From Raphanus sativus (lineage: Eukaryota > Streptophyta > Magnoliopsida > Brassicales > Brassicaceae), in NCBI RefSeq assembly GCF_000801105.2, contig NC_079518.1, positions 21,866,800 to 21,930,799 of the forward strand: 64,000 nt of DNA, read 5' to 3'. A program made the position numbers and the translations under genes. The notes beneath the pieces are model-generated. The model saw nothing but the letters and a program-made list of their open reading frames with translations, did no database searches and was not told where the DNA came from. Shown here one piece after another: positions 20,843-32,300 of this stretch (position 1 is the first letter of the stretch; every line of letters starts with the position of its first letter).

Positions 20843-23800
20843 AGAAACTAAGACACAAACTACTCTAGCTCAGATGAGTGGATGTTTCTTCTGTGGGAAG
20901 TTTGGTCATTACAAGAGGTATTGCTACAAGTATCTGGAACGGGTCAAACAAGTATGGAGACAACACAAGTTTTGGAGAATATGGAAGACTTCTCGAGGCT
21001 GGATGAAGAAAACCGACTTGTATCCTAAGATAGTGACTGAGCCAAGAAGTACCGTACGATGTAACATGGCGCGAGTGTCAAGTGATTCTGAATCTGAGGA
21101 ACCATGGTACTTCGACAGTGGATGTTCTAGACACATGACGGGAAACATTGAGTATCTAGACAAAGTGTCAAAGGCAAAAGGAGGAAAGGTAACCTTTGGA
21201 GATGGAGGCTGTAGTGTCATTCAAGGCAAAGGTACAACGTGTAACTCAGAAGTACCTAAATTGGTGAATGTCTACTTTGTCAAAGGATTAAAGGCTAATT
21301 TGATCAGCGTGAGTCAACTGTGTGATGACGGACTTACGGTGTGCTTCTCAGCAATTGATTGCCGTGCCATAAATCAACATGGTGTAACAATGCTACAAGG
21401 TGTGAGATCTGGCAATAACTGTTACATGTGGGAAAAGAAGGTTAAGTGCTTGACAGCTCAAGGGAATATTGATCTATGGCATAGACGTTTGGGACATATG
21501 AACTTCAGGAATCTAACGAATCTAGTATGCAACGACTTGGTTCGAGGAGTACCCAAACTCAAGATCGATGACAAGATTGTGTGTGGTGCATGCAATGAGG
21601 GAAAGCAAGTCAAGATACAACACAAAAAGGTACCGGATGTTCAGGCAAAGGCACCATTGGATCTAGTTCACATGGATCTCATGGGTCCTATGCAAACCGA
21701 GAGTATCGGAGGAAAGAAGTACGTGTTTGTTCTAGTGGATGACTACACCAGGTTCACTTGGGTTCGTTTTCTCAGGAAAAAGTCAGAAGTGTCTGAGAGC
21801 TTCAAAATCTGGGCGCTTCAACTCATAAATGAAAAGGGAGGAATCAAGAAGATACGCAGTGATCATGGAGGTGAATTCGACAATGAAGCCATGACTACCT
21901 TTCTTGAATCAAGAGAAATAGTTCACCAGTTTGCAGCACCTTGGACACCTCAGCAAAATGGAGTGGTTGAACGAAAGAATAGAACTCTACAGGAAATGGG
22001 AAGAGCAATGCTCCATGGTAACAAGATAGCCAAGAGGTTCTGGGCTGAAGCACTCAGTACGGCGTGTTACACAATCAACCGTGTGTATGTCAGAAAAGGG
22101 ACAACAAAGACAACGTATGAGATGTGGACAGGCAAAACTCCTAATCTTAGTTACTTTCATGTTTTTGGATGCAGGTGCTACATACTGAATGACAAGGACT
22201 ACCTTGGGAAGTTTGACTCAAGAAGTGATGAAGGATTCTTTCTGGGTTATGCACAGTCTAGTTCAGCATACCGAGTTTACAACAAGCGAACAAAATCAAT
22301 TAAAGAATCAGTTAATGTTGTATTTGATGATTTATCTGTGGTTGTAGGTGATGACATGGGATCAGATGAAGAGGAAGAAGGTGGATCATCCGTAGCTGCT
22401 ACTGAAGTCATTGAGGAAGGTCCTATCTCAGATACAGTACGGCAACCTGTGATTCAGCAAGTTCATCGCAATCATTCGAAGTCTGATGTGATTGGAGGTA
22501 TTGAAGAAGGACGAAAAACGCGTGGAAAGGTGATCAACTTTAAAGAAATGGTGCAGTTCGCATGTTTCGTTTCATCAATAGAACCTAAGACACACACTGA
22601 AGCACTACGTGATGAATATTGGATTGTCGCAATGGAGGAAGAACTTGAGCAATTCACCAGGAACGATGTGCGGGAACTGGTTGCTAGACCTAAAGGAGTA
22701 AACGTGGTTGGCACTAAATGGATCTTCAAGAACAAGACTGATGAGCATGGAGAAGTAGTTCGTAACAAGGCAAGGCTTGTAGCTCAAGGATACTCACAGA
22801 TTGAAGGAGTAGACTTTGAAGAAACCTTTGCCCCAGTTGCAAGATTGGAATCCATTCGGTTGTTTCTGGGAATGGCGTGCATTCTGAACTTCAAAGTGCA
22901 TCAAATGGATGTGAAAAGTGCCTTCCTCAATGGAGTCCTTCAGGAGGAAGTCTATGTTGAGCAGCCAAAGGGATTTGAGGACCCAGTGCATCATGATTAT
23001 GTGTACCGACTGAAGAAAGCACTATATGGATTGAAGCAAGCACCGCGTGCATGGTATGAACGACTCACAAGGTTTCTGTTAGAAGCGGAGTACATCAGAG
23101 GGAGTATAGACAAGACGCTGTTCTTCAAGGAAGTTGGAAAAGAGATAATCATTGTTCAAATCTATGTGGATGACATTATCTTTGGAGGCACGTCACAGAA
23201 GCTGGTGGATGAGTTTGTTCAGAATATGACCCAAGAGTTTGAGATGAGCATGTGTGGTGAACTGAAGTACTTTCTTGGACTTCAAGTGTCTCAGTCAGAG
23301 AAAGGTGTCTTCATCTCTCAGAGTGCATACGCTAACAGTTTGGTAAAGCGATTTGGTATGGAGAACTCCAAAGTTTCTAAGACACCCATGAGTACATCAC
23401 TGAAGCTGGCACGAGATGAAGCAGGAGAAGATGTGGATGTCAAGCTCTATCGAGGGATGATTGGCAGTCTATTGTACTTGACTGCGAGTCGACCAGATTT
23501 GTCATTCAGTGTCGGTGTGTGTGCACGATATCAAGCTAAGCCAAAGGTATCACACCTGAATGCAGTAAAGAGGATCATCAAGTATGTCAAAGGAACAGAG
23601 AGCTTGGGCGTGTATTACTCGAAGAATTCCAACAAGAACTTGGTGGGATACTGTGATGCTGATTGGGCAGGATGTGCTGATGATAGAAAGAGTACCAGTG
23701 GAGGATGTTTCTTTCTTGGAAACAATCTTATCTCGTGGCTGAGCAAGAAGCAGAACTCTGTATCACTCTCTACGGCGGAAGCAGAATATATTGCCATGGG

Positions 23801-24110
23801 TAGCTGTTGCTCACAACTTATCTGGATGAAGCAGATGTCAGCTGATTATGGAATGCAATCGGGTCCCTTTCTTGTGTATTGTGACAACAAAAGTGCAATT
23901 GATATCTCAAGGAATCCGGTCCAACATTCAAGGACGAAGCACATTGACATAAGGCACCACTTCATCAGAGAATTAGTTGAAGACAATCAGGTAGTAATCG
24001 AACATGTAGTTACTGATTTGCAGTTGGCTGATATATTCACTAAATCTCTTGAATTTAATCGATTTATCACATTAAGAAATGCAATTGGTGTGTGTAACCT
24101 TGATTGTTGA
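20754..24110 (+). CDS. Copia pol polyprotein (protease, integrase, RT, RNase H)
   Basis: A 1,118-codon open frame; the first 29 codons are an artefact of the shifted frame, and true pol sequence begins near 20842. In order: CCHC knuckle [14 protein letters not shown]; protease DSG motif in [11 protein letters not shown] (about 21105); GAG-pre-integrase [12 protein letters not shown]; integrase core with DDY, SDHGGEF and NGVVERKNR giving the D-D-E triad (about 21736-21980); the family [10 protein letters not shown] and [11 protein letters not shown] blocks; reverse transcriptase YVDDIIFGG (about 23163); RNase [11 protein letters not shown] and [13 protein letters not shown]. The protein copies and integrates the element. 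No internal stops. The order integrase before RT fixes it as Ty1/copia. It cannot be made as one product with gag because of the 16-bp duplication just upstream. Confidence 0.95.
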   Translation: MVTLEDRAAQQVQRALCLEVLRMLGFAHAEETKTQTTLAQMSGCFFCGKFGHYKRYCYKYLERVKQVWRQHKFWRIWKTSRGWMKKTDLYPKIVTEPRSTVRCNMARVSSDSESEEPWYFDSGCSRHMTGNIEYLDKVSKAKGGKVTFGDGGCSVIQGKGTTCNSEVPKLVNVYFVKGLKANLISVSQLCDDGLTVCFSAIDCRAINQHGVTMLQGVRSGNNCYMWEKKVKCLTAQGNIDLWHRRLGHMNFRNLTNLVCNDLVRGVPKLKIDDKIVCGACNEGKQVKIQHKKVPDVQAKAPLDLVHMDLMGPMQTESIGGKKYVFVLVDDYTRFTWVRFLRKKSEVSESFKIWALQLINEKGGIKKIRSDHGGEFDNEAMTTFLESREIVHQFAAPWTPQQNGVVERKNRTLQEMGRAMLHGNKIAKRFWAEALSTACYTINRVYVRKGTTKTTYEMWTGKTPNLSYFHVFGCRCYILNDKDYLGKFDSRSDEGFFLGYAQSSSAYRVYNKRTKSIKESVNVVFDDLSVVVGDDMGSDEEEEGGSSVAATEVIEEGPISDTVRQPVIQQVHRNHSKSDVIGGIEEGRKTRGKVINFKEMVQFACFVSSIEPKTHTEALRDEYWIVAMEEELEQFTRNDVRELVARPKGVNVVGTKWIFKNKTDEHGEVVRNKARLVAQGYSQIEGVDFEETFAPVARLESIRLFLGMACILNFKVHQMDVKSAFLNGVLQEEVYVEQPKGFEDPVHHDYVYRLKKALYGLKQAPRAWYERLTRFLLEAEYIRGSIDKTLFFKEVGKEIIIVQIYVDDIIFGGTSQKLVDEFVQNMTQEFEMSMCGELKYFLGLQVSQSEKGVFISQSAYANSLVKRFGMENSKVSKTPMSTSLKLARDEAGEDVDVKLYRGMIGSLLYLTASRPDLSFSVGVCARYQAKPKVSHLNAVKRIIKYVKGTESLGVYYSKNSNKNLVGYCDADWAGCADDRKSTSGGCFFLGNNLISWLSKKQNSVSLSTAEAEYIAMGSCCSQLIWMKQMSADYGMQSGPFLVYCDNKSAIDISRNPVQHSRTKHIDIRHHFIRELVEDNQVVIEHVVTDLQLADIFTKSLEFNRFITLRNAIGVCNLDC
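20810..20841 (+). repeat. 16-bp tandem duplication causing a gag-pol frameshift
   Basis: Two exact copies of GGTTTTGCGCATGCTG (20810-20825 and 20826-20841). Because 16 is not a multiple of three, gag runs into a stop at 20842 while pol continues in another frame. With a single copy the two frames would be continuous. Confidence 0.95.
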
Positions 24111-24889
24111 GTCAAGTTGTGCAGAGAGTAGTGCAGGTGCTGATTCGGGATGTACATATGATTCAGATTGGTTTTGGAACCCGAGAACGCTGTGGAAAAG
24201 AGCTGCTTGATATGCCGTCAATGTTGTAATGGTACAGGTTTCACGTCAATCTGTGCCCCCCCCCCTCTCTCAATAAAAAGAGCCAGCAATGATACAGAAA
24301 GATGTTCAGAAAATAAAATAAAAAAAAAAGTTTTGATAGATTCATGATGGGAAACAACAGGGGTTTCACAGCACGAGAATAAAGAATGAAAACCGGCAGC
24401 ATTGATGAAGGCATATCAATGTGAAAGCTAGCCATAAAAAGACAATCGGCTGCACCAGAATATAAGATCTAGGAAGAGTTATATGTGCAGCTTGAATCGA
24501 GCACTGAGGCAACTCGTGAAGCACTTCACACAAATGGTAACTGAACTGAACTGATCTAATGCTTTATAGTAATCTTGATTCAGCCAATTGTGAGTTGTGA
24601 CTTGTGTTTTATTACTATCTTGAAAGTCTGATAATACATTAATAATTCACGAATGTGCCTAATGCTTGTGTGTTTGGATGAGAGAAATTAAATGTTGTAG
24701 GCATACAAAGGAGAGGATAAAAAGTCAGGGACCAGATCTGCAATATCAGAAAAAGTTGATTCAGTTTTATTCCGTTAAGGGAAGTAGTGGGGAACAAGCC
24801 CTAGAAAATCTCCATCGTGCTTAAGAAGCTCCATCTCGCAGCCTCTCTTCATCTATCACACGATTCTCACACAGAAACCGACATCTATC
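24111..24889 (+). other. Spacer between copia pol and the third frame
   Basis: About 780 bp without a sustained frame. It contains a run of ten C (24256-24265) and short phrases that could be the leader of a separate transcript for the third frame. No splice acceptor could be assigned with confidence, though TTCATCTATCACACG and similar pyrimidine-rich phrases lie close upstream of its ATG. Confidence 0.5.
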
Positions 24890-26572
24890 ATGGTGAAAGC
24901 AAAGAAAACAGCTCAACAAGCCGAATCATCCAAGGGAGAGGCACATGCAGCGCCTGAAGAAAGTCGGAGGTCACTCACTGATGGCGAACCTGAATCGCCT
25001 CCGCCGAGAAACGATATGCCCGTTTCTGATGTACTTCCTGAAGTTACTGAGGAGCTTGACTCGTTCAACACCGCGAATGAGAAAGCTGCTTCAGAGGATA
25101 GCGATGAAAGAACTCCGGGTCTTGGGGAAGAGCCATCTGCGAAAGTGCCTGAAGCAGATCCGCAGCCGCAAATTGGATCCTCTAATGCTGACATTCAAGA
25201 TGTTCCGGTCACAGATAAATCGTCGGAAGAGAAGGATGAGTCTGCTTTACAGCTGGTGGTCGTTGAAGATGAGAAGGAATAGAGTGGAGCCGAGGCTGAA
25301 TCCGGCAAGGCGGGTGATGACGAACCCAAAGATGATGAAGCTTCACAGAAGGAAGTGCGAAAGAAACGAGTGCTGCAGCGATTAGGGTTGCGTTCCGCAA
25401 AACAGAGGAAGACAGGGGAGTCTAGTACACCAACTCAATCTCAGTTTCTCACACCAGAAGATGCAGCCAAGTCTCCATATTTGGCTAAGGAAGCAGGAGC
25501 CTCACCTCAGTTGAGATCGAGAAGGTCTGGTGATAAAAATGCTGAACCAATGCCTCCTCTCATCAAGAAAAGGTATGATCAGTTTCTTAAGCGTAAAGTA
25601 CTTGCTGAGCGTTCGGTCGATATGAAGGAAGCTGATCAGTGGGGTTACTTGGCGGTTATTAAGAAAGGGTCTATGGAATCAACTGTCTCGAGTCTTGCTG
25701 TGTATGTTGAGCAAGTTGTAGCTGAGTTCTATGCAGGTCTGCCGAGTACTAAAGCTGAAGCAGATGTTGATGAAGTAGTTGTCTCCGTGAGAGGACAAGA
25801 GTACAAGTTCTCACCTGCGCTCATCAACAACGTCATAGATTGGGAACCGCTTACTGAGGAAGAAGAGGAGGAAGACACAACTTTGGATGATATCTCAGTA
25901 ACTGAGTTGGCTTCTTTCAACACTGGAGATACGAGGACAGAATGGGACGGTCTCACTACAGCGGATCTTACTCCGTGCTACGGTGCCTTGATGATCATAG
26001 CTGCATACAACTGGATTCCTTCTACTCACAAGACTTATGTCTCACTTGAGAGGGCAAGGCTGATCTACAAGATGGCTCATGGAGTCTGTGTTGATTTGGG
26101 TAAGATGATGTTCAGACAGATTCTCAATCTTGGAGTGATTCAGGTCAATGATGCACGTTGGTTGATCTTCCCTCGCTTGATCATGGCACTCCTCCATAGC
26201 CAGCATGCAGTTACATCTTACCCCAGTGACAAGCTCCAACGTCCGGTTCCTTACAAGAAGGATAAACGAGTGGGCGAGATCTATGAGCAGAGACTAGCGA
26301 AAGGAAAGGGACCAGCTAAAGCTGAACCAAAGAAAAGCTCTGCCAGGACAACCCGACAGTCATCTCCTGCTCCGATTCCTGCTCCACGAACTGCTACACC
26401 AAGCTCCAGGACTGCACCACGTCGTGTATCTCTGTATGAACTTGGATCAGTTGCCATTCCTCGAGGACCACTCAGCCGTGTTGATTTGCAAGTGGCACTA
26501 CAGGACACAACACGAGCCCTTCAAGCGCTAGCTGAGATAGTTCAGGATCTTCAGAGCGCTGTAGCAGGTTAG
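24890..26572 (+). pseudogene. Copia third frame (env-like position), one stop
   Basis: The ATG at 24890 opens a frame that an in-frame TAG at 25280-25282 interrupts; the same frame continues to 26572 (about 560 codons in all). The N-terminal third is acidic and Glu/Ser/Pro rich (basic start MVKAKKTAQQ). The central part (about 25560-26270) has WGYLAVIKKGS, VVSVRGQEYKFSPALINNVI and WIPSTHKTYVSLERARLIYK, the plant transposon-protein domain (Pfam PF20167 type) often seen in plant retroelements. The tail is Pro/Ser/Arg rich with a short helix. I see no signal peptide, membrane segment or furin-like site, so envelope function is not supported; the label rests on position only. Confidence 0.8.
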
Positions 26573-26972
26573 TATCCCTATCCCTATGAATATGTGAGGT
26601 ATTTTTCTTGGTGTTTTTAATCCGTGTGCTCACAAGCAGGGGGAGAAGAAGAAGACTAGGATGTAGAAGACCAAGATTGTGGGGGAGCTGTGTTCTGTTG
26701 CTTTGTTTTTATGTCTATGTTATTTCAATTGCACCACTTGTTGCAATTCCTTGTTATCCATGTTTTCAGACTGGCTAAGATTATGGGGGAGCATTTGCAT
26801 ATGCTATCTTTTGATATTATGTATTAATTTGCTTGAACCCGTTTTTAGGATAATATAAGTATGTTCTTAATTGTCTTGAGTTGGTTGAATTAACGTTTAG
26901 ACATATATACTGGTGCTGTTGTGTGTGGTGTGTTCTTGTCTTCTATCTCAGGTACTTGTGAGACGACGAATT

Positions 26973-26986
26973 AAAAAGGGGGAGAT
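26973..26986 (+). other. Copia polypurine tract
   Basis: AAAAAGGGGGAGAT directly precedes the 3' LTR and would prime plus-strand synthesis. The GGGGGAGATTG junction is typical of Sireviruses. Confidence 0.9.
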
Positions 26987-27577
26987 TGAAGGTGTATGGG
27001 AAGACGATGCTGTAGCAGAGCTGAAGTAGTTCATGAAGTGTGACATGAACTACTACATCAGAGAGGCGGTTCGTGAGAAGCACGTATCAAGACCGATGCA
27101 TTAAAAGAAGATTTAATGAAGAGGGACATTAAAGGAAGACTTGAAGAAGAAGCAATCGATCTAAAGAGAAAAAGAAGATTGGCTTATTCGCTGAAGTAGA
27201 AGAAATGGAAAGTTTCCATTGGGTAGATAGATTAGATCTAGGGCTTCCTCAAAGATATATAAAGGAAGCGTTGGCACTGTGTTGCCGTTTAACACACAGG
27301 GAGAGCTTTTAGCAATAGAGAGTTTTGTACGTCCTAAGAAGGAGAAGTAAAGCATCTAGGGGTTAAGAGCTTAGGTGGTTCAGAGTCTGTCTTAGATCTC
27401 TGAACGAGTTGACTAGCAAACAAGTCGAGGTTTGTCTTGAGCTTGTTTGATTTATTGCTTTTAAGAAGAACTTGTAAGAGCTTTTGAAAGAATAAATATA
27501 GTCGTATTTCTTGGAATTGAATAACCCTGTACTACTGTGTGTTCTACATAGCGTAGCTTGCTTATCTTACATTAACA
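26987..27577 (+). repeat. Copia 3' LTR
   Basis: 591 bp, identical to the 5' LTR except for five substitutions (positions 6, about 190, about 370 and two near the 3' end). Followed directly by the CCATC target duplication. Confidence 0.95.
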
Positions 27578-28179
27578 CCATCCACGTCCTCTTTCTCGGT
27601 ATGTGGATCCTATCGCATCTGACGGTCGGTCGTTAATTTTCCAAGGTTCAAAATCATTGTTTACTGACCCTGCAATCACCATCCGACCTTTCCCCGTGCT
27701 TTGGACTCATTTTCACGGTATCGCGAATCACTTTCCGATAGGTTACACATCCTTCCGCTACTCCCGCTCAAGCACGCTTAACTCTGGAGTTCTAAACGAA
27801 TGTGTGATGGAAAAGGTAAGTCAACTTTGGTGACATAGGTAGCCAAATCAATTCTCTTAAGTTTTTTCACATATCACAACTCGGGATGTTACAATTCACC
27901 CCCTCTCAAAGAACACAACGTCCTCGTTACGTCCCACGACAGGTCTAAAGACGTCTCTTGGGTCAGAACCGAGACGGCTAACCAGCTCTCATACCACTTG
28001 TAATGCCCGACCGGCCCACGGCTAATGTACCACACACGCCTCCTCTCTCGGTCCATGGGCCCCATCCCATCCGACGGTCGGTCGTTAATTTTCCAAGATT
28101 CGGAATCATTGTTTACTGACCCTGCAATCACCACCCGACATTTTCCCGTGCTTTGGCCTCACTTACACGGTATGGCGAG

Positions 28180-28256
28180 TCACTTTCCGATTGGTCACCC
28201 ATCCTTCCACTACTCCAGCTCAAGCACGCTTAACTCTGGAGTTCTAAACGAATGTG
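28180..28256 (-). promoter_or_regulatory. 5S rRNA-like Pol III promoter in Cassandra 5' LTR
   Basis: On the minus strand it reads AGTTAAGCGTGCTTGAGC (5S A-box region), GGAGTAGT (intermediate element) and GGATGGGTGACC (C box), in 5S order and spacing. In the 3' LTR copy (27712-27795) the C box is decayed to GTGTAACC, so only the 5' LTR keeps all three elements. This is an embedded promoter, not a 5S gene: the flanking parts of 5S rRNA are missing. Confidence 0.85.
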
Positions 28257-28380
28257 TGACGGAAAAAATAAGTCAAATTTGGTGACATAGGTAGCCAAAT
28301 CTATTCTCTTAAGCCTTTTCACATATCACAACTCGGGATGTTACAGTTGCAGTCGCTGATATCTCATATCTCTAATTTTA

Positions 28381-28689
28381 ATGATAATATCTCTTAGGTC
28401 AGACATACCTCATATCTCTAATTTTAATAATGGTATAAGTACACTGTCTAAGAAAAATGGTGCAGCCATGAGTAGAGACATTGGAGAGCTGAGTGAGTCT
28501 AATGAGGGAGATCTAATTGAACCTGACCAAGGGGATAAAGGTGCTGCTGAGGAGACTAACTTAGGAGAAGAACTTGAAGTTGTTGATCCTGAACTGAACC
28601 TGAGCAGAGGAGGACCAAATGAGCTAGCCAGCTTGTGGAATGGACCAGTAACTCGATCAAGGCTGAGAGCACAAGAAGATAGCCTCTAA
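28381..28689 (+). pseudogene. Retroelement polyprotein C-terminal remnant
   Basis: A 102-codon frame whose acidic body ends in LWNGPVTRSRLRAQEDSL. The GPxTRSR close is common at the C-terminus of plant Ty3/gypsy polyproteins. Nothing of the catalytic domains is left upstream; the Cassandra insertion site is 35 bp before it. The short length makes the family call tentative. Confidence 0.4.
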
Positions 28690-29344
28690 CATTTAGTTAA
28701 AATCGTGGGGACTAAACTAGAAAGAAAAACTCAAGAAAAACAAGCATATTGGTTTAATGTTATTTCTGTGTAATTGATTTCATTTATATTAAACCAAAGA
28801 CAATTAGGATTAGTAAACAAAGTTTGATTTCAATTAGGATTAGATTAGCAAATTCCGATTTGGTTTAGACTTCCTAAACCAATCTGGTTAAGGCTCAGGG
28901 TTAGCATGACTTTTCTATTTATTTTGTACGCAGCTTTTGAGAGAAACCAATCAACTTTCAATCTAAGAACTTTCAGCGTAGTTACTTGTCTCGTTTTCTG
29001 CTTTCTCTGTTCAGCTAAAGGAACAATGATCTCACCTTAGAAAAGAAATTCTATAGTGAATCCATCTTAAACAATACAGTGTAATCATGTGTCTTTGAGT
29101 AGCAAATCATCTCTGTCGCCATCCCATAGCTTCAGAGAGACGTCCATAGTCCAACAGAGTGCTAGTAGCTTCCAAGGACGACCCTCTTCCATTCCCCTTC
29201 AAGTGATCCAGGAGCAGAATCCATACCCAGGCTGCACCAAAAAGTTAAGGTGCATAAGTAACAGTTGTTTATATTTTTGAACGTCAACACAAATTTAACT
29301 GGTGATGAATGGATTGACCCAACATATTCACAGGAATTCTCAAG
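28690..29344. other. Possible decayed LTR, no gene
   Basis: Following the polyprotein end there is a purine phrase (ATCGTGGGGACT) and then AT-rich DNA with CTTTTGAGAGAAACCAATCAAC and TTTCAGCGTAG phrases of the kind found in gypsy LTRs. No second copy is in the window, so the call stays open. No supported frame. Confidence 0.3.
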
Positions 29345-32300
29345 GGGTTTTTGCAAATATAACTCAAAACTCAAAGTTAAACACATAACTAACTATGACT
29401 TTTTTGGAACTTTAATTTCATTTGCCCTATCCACGCCAAATGTTCGGATTATTCACGAAAATGTCATTATTTTTTTTTAAATAAGATTTTTATTCTCTCA
29501 TCCTCATCTTTTTCAAATGTTTATAATAATGCAATTGCATCAATACACCAATCACCATGAACAACCAATTTGAAGTTCTTAATGCACCCTAAAATCAATT
29601 TACACTCTTTATATATCATTTATTTCTTATGAACTAAAAACAACATCTCTTTCACTTTCTCTCTATATTCATCAAAAAAATTCCAAGATTTTGATTCTAA
29701 TTTTTTTATGGTTCATAGAGCCATTCAAGCTCATGATTTTTTGTCATTAGCAAGTGGATCGCTTTGGTAGTGAAGTTTTGTGTGGTTGGAGAAGTTAGAC
29801 AAGTTATCTCACTGATTGAAGCTATGAAATCAAACTTTGTTTTCAGATCTGTATGTCTTCTAGTAGTAGAAGACTTACACAGAAGTCTTATGGTCAATGT
29901 AGAGATTAGTTTTCCAATTGACTTTTATATGTATTCTTAGAGACGACTTATATAGAAGTCTTCCTCTTTTCTTTGTTAAACAAAAAAATCTCGAGAATAC
30001 CAGAGAAGACCTCCCGATAAGTCATGTAGGATAAACATGTTAGTTTTGCATTTGACCGGATTGTGTCAGAATTTTAACTTTTCCTGAATGACTTACTTAT
30101 TAGACATTGACTTTTTTATGTCAATGTCTAATAAATTTTCATTTCTCTAAAACTATAAAGACTCTTTAACATTTTTTTTGGTAATTCATGTATATTAGTA
30201 AGTATTTGAGCTCATGAATGAAATTCATAACTTAATTGGTTTTAATTATGATTTACCAATATTCATGTGTATTAATGTTTCTAGCTAATTCGAGAAGAGA
30301 AGACTTCCATGGAAGTCTTCTAATTGTAAATTTGTTAAATAACTTTAAGATATGTTATTTTTTGAATTTTTAAAAGATTTAAGTAACTTCAAGAATATTA
30401 AGTATTATGGTTTAATGTGTCTTTTTAGACCACAAGATATAATTTTTAAATTTCATGAAATTTGGGATCTCAAATTTCACTTAAAATTTTGAGTTTCCCG
30501 TTTTAATTTGAATTTCCCGCTTATATTTCAATTTCCCGCTTTAAATTTAAGTCTTCCGAGAAAACTTCTAGTGAAAGTGTAATATCTTTCAACTTATTTA
30601 ATGTTTTATCTCTTTGTGTATTTGATTAAGTTTTCTTGAGAATTCTTCTACCTTAGTTGTATGATTAATTTTTTTGCGTGATTGTGTTTTGCTATTGATA
30701 AGTTGTATCAATAACTTCAATAATGTTAGGTAATTTTGGCAAAAAAGTATTGTGGACAAACATATTTACCAAATTGTTTTATTAATATCTCTTCTGATTT
30801 ACAAAAAAAATTGACAGCTAAAAAGTACACATAGAAATCACAAAACAGACCATAAACAAAACTATTATAGATCATTCATACCCAAAGACAAGTTTAACTC
30901 CACTTGATATGGGACAACACTCGTCAGAAGACCTCCAAGAAGTCTTCTAATGCATGATATGTTAGAAGACTTATGAGAAGACTTCCCATAAGTCTTCCAA
31001 TGTCTGAGTCATATCTGTAAAATCTGCAAATCCAAAAATGTTCAATGGCTTCAAAAAGAGAAAATCAGTGGAAGATGAAATAGATCTACCTTAAAGAACA
31101 CACAAAAATACGTATCCAAAAAAAATTAGATTTACCTTTAAATGAGTGGAAGATGAGAACCAAGTGATAAAAACCTGCTAAAACAAGATAAATTAGTGAG
31201 AAAGACATGAGAAAAAGGAGAAATTAATATAAAGTTTGGTTTTTTCATGTTTAAAGAGATAAGAGAGAGGTTGGAGTATTTTAATTTGGGAAAAATGTAA
31301 GAGCTTTATGCAACAAGAGGCTATGAAGAAAAACCAAACATGAAAACTTACCAAAACGCTCAGATCTGTTATGAAAGATGAGAGATGCGAGAAGACTTCA
31401 TGGTATTCTAGCGCATAGTACATTATATTTAGAAGACTTCTGAGAAGCTTCCAAAGTCTAATTCAGATATGAAAAACATATATCCAAACTCAGATCTGAA
31501 AAGCCTTAATATCCAAAAACGTTTGAATAACTTCAAAACAGAGAAAATAATTGAAAGATTAGAAAGATATATTTTTATAGAACACACAAAAATACGTATC
31601 CAAGTGGAAGATGAAAACCATTTGATTAAAAACCTGCAAAAAGAAATAGATTAGTGAGAAAGACAAAAGACAAAAAATGAAAGTCATATAAAGTTTGGTG
31701 TTTTCATGTTTAAAGAGATTAGAAAGAGGTTGGAGAGTTTTAGTTTGGGAAAAATGTAAGAGCTTTATGCAATAAGAGGATACCAAATGAAGAAAATATC
31801 AAAGGTAAAAACTTACCAAAACGCTCAGATTTGTTATGGAAGAAGAGACATGGGAGAAGACTACGTGGAAGTCTTCTAGCACATTATATTTTAGAAGACT
31901 TAAGAAGATTTCCTAGAAGTCTTCCAAAGTCTGATCAAGATCTGAAAAACATGCATTCCAAATCCAGATCTGAAAAAACATGCATATGTAAAAACGATCA
32001 AATTACTTAAAAACAGAAAAATGAGTAGAAAATCATATACACACAAATACATAGCTAAAATTTATAGATCTACTTTTAAAGGAGTGGAAGATGAGAAGCA
32101 TGTGATTAAAACCCTGTAAAAAAGGATAAATTACTGAGAAAGACATGAGACGAAAATGAGAATTTGATATAAAATTTAGTGTTTTAGAGAGGTTAGAGAG
32201 TTTTAGAGTGAAAACAATACATTTTTGTTGCAGACCATTTGAGAGGAAGAAAGATAATGTGTAAACTTTTCTTTATATATAGAGAAAAATTTTCATTTAG

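Larger units (their letters stand above)
18642..27577 (+). mobile_element. Ty1/copia retrotransposon, Sirevirus-like, nearly complete
   Basis: An 8.9-kb element with 591-bp LTRs (18642-19232 and 26987-27577) and a perfect target duplication CCATC (18637-18641 and 27578-27582). The primer site TGGTATCAGAGC (19235-19246) fits initiator tRNA-Met. The polypurine tract ends GGGGGAGAT before the 3' LTR, the form known from Sireviruses, and an extra reading frame lies between pol and the 3' LTR as in that genus. I count five differences between the LTRs (about 0.8%), so insertion is recent, perhaps 0.3 million years at a commonly used plant rate. Three lesions break coding: a TGA in gag, a 16-bp tandem duplication at the gag-pol border and a TAG in the third frame. 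Confidence 0.95.
18605..28345 (-). mobile_element. Cassandra-type TRIM retrotransposon, split by a copia insertion
   Basis: The element lies on the minus strand. Its 5' LTR is 27999-28345 (347 bp, TGTAACATCCCGAG...CGGGCATTACA). Its 3' LTR is 18605-18641 plus 27583-27893 (348 bp), interrupted by the copia element. The internal part is only about 105 bp (27894-27998), with a primer site reading TGGTATGAGAGC (tRNA-Met type) next to the 5' LTR and a purine run GAGAGGGGGTGAAT next to the 3' LTR. There is no coding capacity. A perfect 5-bp duplication GTTGC flanks the whole (18600-18604 and 28346-28350). The LTR carries 5S rRNA-like sequence, the hallmark of Cassandra TRIMs. The two LTRs differ at many sites, so this insertion is far older than the copia element within it. 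Confidence 0.9.

Noticed and set aside
24913..25400. Frames of 93, 146 and 63 codons overlapping the third copia frame
   Set aside because: Shadows of the Glu/Ser-rich third frame in other frames or on the other strand.
28180..28256. A 5S rRNA gene
   Set aside because: Only the internal promoter part of 5S is present, twice, within LTRs at matching positions; it is the Cassandra feature.
27603..28285. Two similar short frames (76 and 86 codons)
   Set aside because: They are the two Cassandra LTRs read on the non-element strand; the similarity is LTR identity, not a gene family.
30000..32300. A CRISPR-like array, because of the regularly recurring GAAGTCTTC
   Set aside because: Spacing is irregular, the motif is short and degenerate, and the DNA is plant nuclear.
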